Below the pieces are notes generated by a model. It saw only the letters and a list, made by a program, of their open reading frames with translations. It was not told the DNA's origin and ran no database searches. The translations under genes and the position numbers were made by a program. 25,484 nt of DNA, taken from positions 1 through 25,484 of the forward strand of contig JAPFFF010000342.1 in assembly GCA_039105265.1 (NCBI GenBank), read 5' to 3'. This DNA is from Tritrichomonas musculus (taxonomy: Eukaryota > Parabasalia > Tritrichomonadida > Tritrichomonadidae). Numbering within the stretch: position 1 is the first letter of the stretch; the number at the start of each line of letters is the position of its first letter. Positions 1 through 5,494 of the stretch are shown one piece after another.

Positions 1-2
1 AC

Positions 3-92
3 ACCATCGGCGTGATCACCGCAAAAATAAATCAGCTCACCAGTACCGTGAATGAGTGTACCGATGCCATGAACAACCTCCTGAGGCATTAG
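3..92 (+). CDS. C-terminal tail of an unidentified Maverick protein (partial)
   Basis: An open frame enters from the left window edge and ends at TAG 90-92, giving 29 residues that begin TIGVITAKINQLTSTVNECT. Its segment TIGVITAKIN resembles the segment TVGIITGIIN near the C-terminus of the 963-residue fibre-like protein at 5482-8373, so it may be the end of a second surface or fibre protein. That is a weak inference from about ten residues. The stop overlaps by 4 bases the end of the convergent minus-strand ORF at 89-316, which is typical of the tight packing seen elsewhere in this element. Confidence 0.4.
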   Translation, partial: TIGVITAKINQLTSTVNECTDAMNNLLRH

Positions 93-316
93 ATCTTGGA
101 GTTATTTGGGATTACCTGGTGATTGAGTGAGTGGTGTACTGTTGATGAGGTTGATTTGATGATTGGGTCATGCACAATACTCCCCTTATCGTCATATTTT
201 TGGACTGTGGGTTTGGTACAACTAATGGTTCGCCTATTTCGCATGTGACGTTCCAGGTGATTGAAGTACGTGAGCCCATTTGAATCTCTTAATACGCGGC
301 GTTCCTCATATGACAT
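89..316 (-). CDS. Small hypothetical Maverick protein, 75 aa
   Basis: A 75-residue ORF starts MSYEERRVLRD. The family is not recognised. The N-terminal third is rich in Arg, His and Glu and the C-terminal part in Ser, Thr and His. Support for it being real comes from its start: on the minus strand the ATG is preceded by a T run and then GGATTAAATG, the same arrangement found before the integrase gene (T run, six bases, TAAATG). It shares a 35-bp divergent intergenic space with the coiled-coil gene at 352. Its 3' end overlaps the end of the plus-strand gene entering from the left by 4 bases. Confidence 0.5.
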   Translation of the reverse strand: MSYEERRVLRDSNGLTYFNHLERHMRNRRTISCTKPTVQKYDDKGSIVHDPIIKSTSSTVHHSLNHQVIPNNSKI

Positions 317-354
317 TTAATCCTGAAAAAACACTTTTTTTGCGCATCTAAATG
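314..354. promoter_or_regulatory. Divergent promoter-like region with two T-run/TAAATG motifs
   Basis: The 35-bp gap between two divergent starts carries the element's start-proximal motif on both strands. On the plus strand, seven T at 335-341 are followed by GCGCATC and TAAATG. On the minus strand, TTTTTT is followed by CAGGAT and TAAATG. The promoter role is inferred from recurrence at other genes of the element. Confidence 0.45.
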
Positions 355-585
355 ACTGAATTGGGTGAATACAAGAAGGAGATTCCAGAGCTGAAGCGCA
401 TCAAGCATGATCTCAAGGAGAAGTGCTATATGTATAAGGGCCACCTCAATAACATCAAAGGGGGTATGCTGGGTAGCAATGGACTAGCCGTTCGTGAATC
501 ACTGATTGAGGACATCAATAGTCTGAAGGAGAAGGTCGCCAAACTCGAGAATGAGCTCGCTGAATTATCAAGCGATAACCACTAA
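352..585 (+). CDS. Small coiled-coil protein, 77 aa
   Basis: A 77-residue charged helical protein. Heptad-like spacing of Leu and Ile is clear in residues 1-30 (EYKKEIPELKRIKHDLKEK) and again at about 50-72 (LIEDINSLKEKVAKLENELA), separated by a Gly-rich turn (IKGGMLGSNG). It therefore probably forms an antiparallel or oligomeric coiled coil. Short coiled-coil proteins have been reported in Mavericks, but no specific function can be assigned. The start is supported by the T-run/TAAATG motif directly upstream. The stop is 58 bp from the integrase start, on the same strand. Confidence 0.6.
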   Translation: MTELGEYKKEIPELKRIKHDLKEKCYMYKGHLNNIKGGMLGSNGLAVRESLIEDINSLKEKVAKLENELAELSSDNH

Positions 586-627
586 ATATGATGTCAACCG
601 GGAATCCCATAGACCTATTGGAACCAC

Positions 628-646
628 TATTTTTGCCCATTAAATG
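628..646 (+). promoter_or_regulatory. Promoter-like motif at the integrase start
   Basis: TATTTTTGCCCATTAAATG ends exactly at the integrase ATG. It is the clearest copy of the motif seen before several genes of this element. The promoter function is inferred. Confidence 0.45.
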
Positions 647-1891
647 TCTGACAACAGGAAATCGTTCAAGCTATTCGATAAGGAGTACAATTCGCTGCTC
701 AAGTACCCATTCAAATCCAAGATATCGAAACTGGACCCATCGCAGTTCATCATCAACCCAGTATCTCATCATGAGCCATTCGTGAAGGACTTCAAATTGA
801 AATCATGCAATTCCTATTCAAAACCCGATTTCTCATTGGAACCCGGATGCTGGGAAGTCGATTTGATGTTTGTGAAGTACGCTACAACGGCTAATGGAAT
901 CCAGTCATTGGTATCCCATGAAACCATTTACCTCATCATGGTGAATGTCAACACGCGGTACCTAATCGTGGAACCTCTTAAGGACAGACTAGCTGATACC
1001 ATCAAGGCTGCATATGCCAAGATCATTCTCGAGAAATATGATGACTTCAAATTCAATACCATCAAATGCGACGGTGAGAATAACCTACTCAAAGTGCTTG
1101 ATATAATCCCCTACGGAAGTCCAGACAAAAATGCATATGCAGGTACCAAAAACGTGTTGATTGACCGCAATGCAGTGATTGTCGATAAATCCAAACACAA
1201 CAACGCTCACAAAATCGTTGATGCAACCATTAGGACACTCCGCAATGCATTCGGTCTAGATAATCGTCGGATTGGAGACCCATTCCTGATGCAACAGATG
1301 GTCCACTTCTATAACAACACACCACATCGGTCCCTACGAATGCCCAATCCCAATTACCGAGATGATGGAATCCAATATGACCCGTATCTAGCAAGGGAGC
1401 CCAAGTGGATATACTACACACCCAATCAAATGCAGCACAACCCTGACTTGGAATGGAGATACATCAGGGATTGCCAACGGAAGCTACGGCGAGTCAAAAA
1501 TAGTATGCAAATGGATGGTCTACTGAGCTATCGCAAGGGCAATATCATATTGGTCCATTACGATACATCCAAAACTGTGAAGAAGCATGAGAAGCAGAGG
1601 CGTGTGTTCAATGAGATTGCCGAATTCATAAGATACCATAATGGGAATGTCGAATGCAAACTGCTGAACCCATATCGTAGATTCCAGTTGAATGATGATA
1701 AGCAAGCAGGAACTGCGTTCTATGTACCGTATACCAGGGATGACACTAATGGTACCAAAACCAAAACTGGTCGAAAGCCTATGACGGATGATGAGCGAGC
1801 TACCATAACTGTCCCCATCATGTACACCCGACTCGTGGCACTAGATTATGGATCACTAGGTGAAGCCTATAAGCAGTACTTTGCTGTCTAA
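644..1891 (+). CDS. Maverick retrovirus-like integrase (DDE superfamily), 415 aa
   Basis: The predicted role is integration of the excised linear element DNA into the host chromosome, in the nucleus. The RNase H-like core is recognisable: the first acidic strand GCWEVDLMFV (D73), a beta-rich segment YLIMVNVNTRYLIVEPL, the second acidic site TIKCDGENN (D143), and the helix of the third catalytic region at about 185-205 (HKIVDATIRTLRNAFG), followed by FYNNTPHRSLRMPNP, the usual integrase 'N..PH..L...P' signature. Residues about 290-350 (GNIILVHYD...VECKLLNPYR) look like the small SH3/chromo-like barrel that follows the core in Polinton integrases. An N-terminal zinc-binding domain is not obvious. 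The start is supported by the motif TATTTTTGCCCATTAAATG. The next gene begins 3 nt after its stop. The integrase superfamily assignment is confident; its activity is unknown. Confidence 0.88.
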   Translation: MSDNRKSFKLFDKEYNSLLKYPFKSKISKLDPSQFIINPVSHHEPFVKDFKLKSCNSYSKPDFSLEPGCWEVDLMFVKYATTANGIQSLVSHETIYLIMVNVNTRYLIVEPLKDRLADTIKAAYAKIILEKYDDFKFNTIKCDGENNLLKVLDIIPYGSPDKNAYAGTKNVLIDRNAVIVDKSKHNNAHKIVDATIRTLRNAFGLDNRRIGDPFLMQQMVHFYNNTPHRSLRMPNPNYRDDGIQYDPYLAREPKWIYYTPNQMQHNPDLEWRYIRDCQRKLRRVKNSMQMDGLLSYRKGNIILVHYDTSKTVKKHEKQRRVFNEIAEFIRYHNGNVECKLLNPYRRFQLNDDKQAGTAFYVPYTRDDTNGTKTKTGRKPMTDDERATITVPIMYTRLVALDYGSLGEAYKQYFAV

Positions 1892-1894
1892 TAA

Positions 1895-2227
1895 ATGCCA
1901 AAGCGCTATTTCCATACGCAGACCACCGAGTTTAAGCTACCTGAGGACTTCATATATAGTCGCAATAAGAAGTACATCGTAGTGCAGTATGTGGGAGCTA
2001 TCGTGAATAAGACCATCATCGGCGATTTGATGGTACACTCGGATATTGTCGAATTCGACCCATACTGTGACCACTTCATAATGCTAGCCAACCGACGGCA
2101 AACCAAGTATCGCAAGTATGAGATGCTCAACAGGACCAAGCGGGATTTCAAAATATGGTTCACAGACCTGTATGGTAATGAGATAAAACCCGATGCATTC
2201 GTGCTATCGTGCTTGCTAATCTATTGA
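1895..2227 (+). CDS. Small beta-rich Maverick protein, 110 aa
   Basis: A 110-residue ORF begins 3 nt after the integrase stop, with ATG in the context TAATAAATG. It alternates predicted strands such as KKYIVVQYVGAIV, DHFIMLANRR, and the ending FKIWFTDLYGNEIKPDAFVLSCLLIY. The last segment, with an aromatic strand, D-x-x-G-N-x-I turn and a final hydrophobic strand, resembles the closing strands of jelly-roll proteins of Polintons and virophages. A structural role is possible but not demonstrated. With such a small gap, its promoter would have to lie inside the integrase gene unless the two share a transcript. No homologue is recognised with certainty. Confidence 0.6.
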   Translation: MPKRYFHTQTTEFKLPEDFIYSRNKKYIVVQYVGAIVNKTIIGDLMVHSDIVEFDPYCDHFIMLANRRQTKYRKYEMLNRTKRDFKIWFTDLYGNEIKPDAFVLSCLLIY

Positions 2228-2252
2228 CCACAGGTGGGCCCATATAGGAGTT

Positions 2253-2268
2253 TATTTTTGGGTAAATG
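2253..2268 (+). promoter_or_regulatory. Promoter-like motif at the 499-aa gene start
   Basis: TATTTTTGGGTAAATG ends at the ATG at 2266, with a shorter spacer (three bases) than before the integrase gene. The promoter function is inferred from recurrence. Confidence 0.45.
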
Positions 2269-3765
2269 CAGGATGAATACCTTGATGTTTATACGTTGAA
2301 ACCAGGTCAATATCGCGAATTGCCGTACTCAAAATACTTATCAGCTGTGTACCTCGATGTTGATAAGGTTACCAAACTATATTTCCCACGTGACTTAGTT
2401 CCACCACCAGTCGTTCATGACTATACGATTGATAAAGTCGGAGCCACATTCACAATGAATTCGTATGAAGAGGTCCCTACATACATCTGGAGATCCAAAT
2501 TCGTGGCATCGGTGAATGATTATTGCATGATCCTGGTTCAGGGACCCAATAATAGACTCAGAGCAAATTCATATATAGCCTACCCCAGGAAATATTTCAA
2601 GGATACAGTCCTTGCAAACACAACTAAATCACCTGGGGATCACCCTATAGGGTTCGAGATATCGGTTTATTCAAACCCATTACTGTTACCAGCCATATAT
2701 TGCTTTGAACAACTTCCGCTATTCCAGGTGAATCAGACAGCTCAGCCCGATAGGGGTCCAAAACCCATACAATTTTCATTCACAAGTGATGCGGTTTTTG
2801 GTAGAACCCCACCTCGTAAAAGGATTATGGTCAATGATGAGACTTCCCCATTCAAGCGGAGGACTAAGGATTGGTATCACAAGCACACAACATATCACCC
2901 TCGGAAAAAGCTTATATCCAATGAGTACAGCAGTGATGATGCGACAGCTCTCAACCCCTTTGGGGGTGAGGTTAGGAGTGATAGGAGTGATGAAGCTAGT
3001 GAGAGTAGCGATCATGAGCAAAATCCATATGACCCACGTGAAGCTGAATATAGGGATAATGAGGTGCGAAATCAGCCAAAGGTCAGTCCAAATGGGGTAT
3101 ATATGTCCACCGATAGGAGACCAGGGACGACATCCGTTGTTGCTCGAAAAACAAATGGTTCATTACAAGAATATCGAGTTGGGAAACGCGCAATGACTGA
3201 TATACGACGTAAGCTGAAACATTCGCAACAGCAATCGCAGAGGCAATCACAGGGACATCCGGCACAACCTCTCAACATCTCTGGGGATGAGTATTCCAGT
3301 GATGATGCGCGAGCTCTCAGCCCCTCCGGGGATGAAGTAGATTCACAGAGAGGGCTTAGAGATAGAACTCGGGATCAGGAACAGTACTCATATGAATCTC
3401 AAGACAACTCCAATACTAGAACACCTAAGCGTTCATCTAGGGTATCATCTAGGGTATCATCTCCAAAGCATTCCAGTTCGGTGAAATTCGGTAAATCATT
3501 TAAACCATATCGGGAGAAATTCACACCCCAATTCAAGGGTAATACCATGGACACCACATTTGAGTATGAAATGCCGCCTGAGCGCAGTGATGAATATAGT
3601 GAGCAGGAACTGAGTTCGCAATATGAGGAAGAGGGGGATCCAGAGGCAACTCCATTACCGACCACAAGTGAACCCCAACCACCTCGTAGGCATAAACGCA
3701 ATGCAAAAATAATATCCAAACCCAGCCAAAAGCGTGAGAATTTCTTTGACCGATTCAAGCAATAG
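2266..3765 (+). CDS. Maverick protein with beta-rich head and long disordered tail, 499 aa
   Basis: Two parts are visible. Residues about 1-185 are beta-rich and Pro/Tyr-rich (LPYSKYLSAVYLDV, CMILVQGP, GFEISVYSNPLLLPAIYCF) and could be a folded virion or jelly-roll-like domain. Residues about 190-499 are low-complexity, strongly charged, and rich in Ser, Arg, Asp and Gln, with several basic clusters (TPPRKR, KRRTKDWYHKH, RRHKRNAK). An 18-residue motif occurs twice, NEYSSDDATALNPFGGEV near 219 and DEYSSDDARALSPSGDEV near 340, and RVSS is tandemly repeated near 391. The family is not recognised. A basic disordered tail on a structural protein would suit nucleic-acid contact in a particle, but this is a guess. 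The start is supported by the TATTTTT/TAAATG motif. Its end faces the convergent gene ending at 3773, 7 bp away. Confidence 0.65.
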   Translation: MQDEYLDVYTLKPGQYRELPYSKYLSAVYLDVDKVTKLYFPRDLVPPPVVHDYTIDKVGATFTMNSYEEVPTYIWRSKFVASVNDYCMILVQGPNNRLRANSYIAYPRKYFKDTVLANTTKSPGDHPIGFEISVYSNPLLLPAIYCFEQLPLFQVNQTAQPDRGPKPIQFSFTSDAVFGRTPPRKRIMVNDETSPFKRRTKDWYHKHTTYHPRKKLISNEYSSDDATALNPFGGEVRSDRSDEASESSDHEQNPYDPREAEYRDNEVRNQPKVSPNGVYMSTDRRPGTTSVVARKTNGSLQEYRVGKRAMTDIRRKLKHSQQQSQRQSQGHPAQPLNISGDEYSSDDARALSPSGDEVDSQRGLRDRTRDQEQYSYESQDNSNTRTPKRSSRVSSRVSSPKHSSSVKFGKSFKPYREKFTPQFKGNTMDTTFEYEMPPERSDEYSEQELSSQYEEEGDPEATPLPTTSEPQPPRRHKRNAKIISKPSQKRENFFDRFKQ

Positions 3766-3772
3766 TATATAC

Positions 3773-5332
3773 CTATTGTCGACCACCATATACGATTTCA
3801 AATCGACTTGCACCCGCTTTCCTAGCATTCCTAGCCTCCTTATTTTTGGCTTTCATCTCAAGGTATCCGCTTTTCGCTCCATAGAATTCATAGTCAATCA
3901 ACTGGTTGATGTTGTCAATAAATGAATCACGAACTTCCTTCACCGCGATTGGAGAACTGGCATTTACGTACATAAGTAGATTTTCAAATGCTGCAGGTGT
4001 TGGCTTGCCTTGCTCATCAGTTCGAGGTACGGTTCCCTCATCGAAAGTGGTATTAAATCCCCATAGGAATACTATTTGTTCAATCTGTTCTAGCATTTCG
4101 AGAATTTCATCAGGTATTTCCGCATCCTTTAGAGCACCAGTCTTGCGGTCAGCTACTTGGTCAATGAGTTGAATCCATTGGTCGAACATGGGACCAACCA
4201 TCTGCATATACTCCGACTTATGAGTGCTCTTCCAATTGGACCAGCTTGGGTAGTTGAATGACTTGTCATTATGCTTTTGCTCTATAGCATTTTTCGCAGG
4301 GAGGTCAAAGTAGTAAATATATATGGCGTTGCATACGGCTAGGAAATTGGTCAACTTCTTGAGTTCGAGCCAATCTTGAAGTTTATCCTGGCCCCAGAAT
4401 ACATTCCATATATACGAGAACAGGGATGCCCAATAGCTGTTAGGTGATAAGCGCTTGCTCATACGTGCCTTTCCAATACCGGATTCACCATATGCCTTTT
4501 CTAGAGCAGTCAATGCCTCGGATTTAGTCAATTTATATTCACCACGCTCCCAATCGACCTTGGTAATATCCTTATCGAATTGCTCCTTGAGCCATACATT
4601 GAATGGCTTGGCTTGACGCTTAGCCTTTGTATCACAAATGGTTTTCCAGGCCTTCTTATAGGGTGATGCATGAACTAATTTGTATCCGTTGACAATAGCT
4701 GGAATGCCGCGTTTGTCAACCAATACGATATCATCAACCTTGTCACCATTGAGGTCTGTAATACGATTTCCTAATGGGTCGTTGGAATTGGTTGGTAATA
4801 ATCTGTACTTGGGAACTCCAGTTTCATCGAGGTGGTTCATACAATACTCCTTTGCGGTATCACGTGCTGCAGCTGATGGAATGTACTTAACCCGGTAATT
4901 GCCATTTATAATCATATCTAGGAAGTTCCTCTTGAAGGTTGATGAATCGCCTGTGAGTGAGAGATTGCCGAATTGGCCTAAACGACCTTTGACATTCTCA
5001 TAGTCTTTGCCATTGCGTCTACCTACGGTAGCACTTGGTGGTTCAACCTCTTGCATAACATATTCATATGCATTATCTTCATTGAATCTGGATATTGGTT
5101 TGAATGGCGATTTTTGTATTTGTTGGCTGAATTTTAGATTAGGTTTACTAACGTGTTTGACAGGTGTCCTAATATATTCATATCGTGTTGGTCTATTGTT
5201 GTTGTTATCATCAGCACCCGGTGCTTGGACATTACCATCATCATCATCATCGCTAGCCACTTCTGGTGGTGCTGCTGCTGGTGGTGGTGGTTGCTTTTTA
5301 GTATTTGGACGCTTCGGAGATTTATAGCTCAT
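3773..5332 (-). CDS. Uncharacterised Maverick protein with D-x-NGD loop motif, 519 aa
   Basis: The N-terminal ~70 residues are low complexity: Pro/Ala-rich, then DDDDDGNVQ and a run of Asn. The middle contains the striking segment RITDLNGDKVDDIVLVDKRG followed by IPAIVNGYKLVHASPYKK (about residues 190-228), an Asp/Asn-rich loop like those of calcium-binding or FG-GAP-like turns set between beta strands. The C-terminal half is helical with many Trp and Tyr (SYWASLFSYIWNVFWGQDKLQDWLELKKL) and ends basic (KARNARKAG-like). I believe proteins with a D-x-N-x-D...NGY signature occur in Polinton-like viruses as conserved proteins of unknown function, but cannot confirm it here. The start follows a T run (seven T, then ACACCTAAAG). 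It is divergent from the small ORF at 5354 and convergent with the gene ending at 3765. Confidence 0.7.
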   Translation of the reverse strand: MSYKSPKRPNTKKQPPPPAAAPPEVASDDDDDGNVQAPGADDNNNNRPTRYEYIRTPVKHVSKPNLKFSQQIQKSPFKPISRFNEDNAYEYVMQEVEPPSATVGRRNGKDYENVKGRLGQFGNLSLTGDSSTFKRNFLDMIINGNYRVKYIPSAAARDTAKEYCMNHLDETGVPKYRLLPTNSNDPLGNRITDLNGDKVDDIVLVDKRGIPAIVNGYKLVHASPYKKAWKTICDTKAKRQAKPFNVWLKEQFDKDITKVDWERGEYKLTKSEALTALEKAYGESGIGKARMSKRLSPNSYWASLFSYIWNVFWGQDKLQDWLELKKLTNFLAVCNAIYIYYFDLPAKNAIEQKHNDKSFNYPSWSNWKSTHKSEYMQMVGPMFDQWIQLIDQVADRKTGALKDAEIPDEILEMLEQIEQIVFLWGFNTTFDEGTVPRTDEQGKPTPAAFENLLMYVNASSPIAVKEVRDSFIDNINQLIDYEFYGAKSGYLEMKAKNKEARNARKAGASRFEIVYGGRQ

Positions 5333-5354
5333 GAGTACTTTAGGTGTAAAAAAA
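5330..5354. promoter_or_regulatory. Divergent start region with T-run motif
   Basis: Only about 20 bp separate two divergent ATG codons (minus at 5330-5332, plus at 5354-5356). On the minus strand, seven T are followed by ACACCTAAAG and then the start, a looser version of the T-run/TAAATG motif. Regulation is inferred only. Confidence 0.35.
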
Positions 5355-5494
5355 TGTCATTATTTGCATACTCGCAATTGGCATCTCTTTGGACATCAGC
5401 TTGGGATTCTGATTCACCATCCACCTCCTCGAAAGGGGGTTCGATGGGTATACCGGTAATCACACCTTTATTGTATAGGAAATGTTCAGTATAG
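5354..5494 (+). CDS. Possible small protein, 46 aa
   Basis: A short ORF starts MSLFAYSQLASLWTSAWDSD and ends PLLYRKCSV. It fills the 149-bp gap between the divergent minus-strand gene (5332) and the start of the 963-residue fibre-like gene (5482), and overlaps the latter by 13 bp in a different frame. It is moderately hydrophobic at the N-terminus with several Trp, then Ser/Gly-rich. The family is not recognised. It may instead be leader sequence of the fibre-like gene's transcript. Placement in an otherwise tightly packed element is the main support. Confidence 0.35.
   Translation: MSLFAYSQLASLWTSAWDSDSPSTSSKGGSMGIPVITPLLYRKCSV

Noticed and set aside
1230-1705. Minus-strand ORFs opposite the integrase gene
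   Set aside because: They are antisense shadows of a well-supported coding frame and carry no recognisable motif or start-site box.
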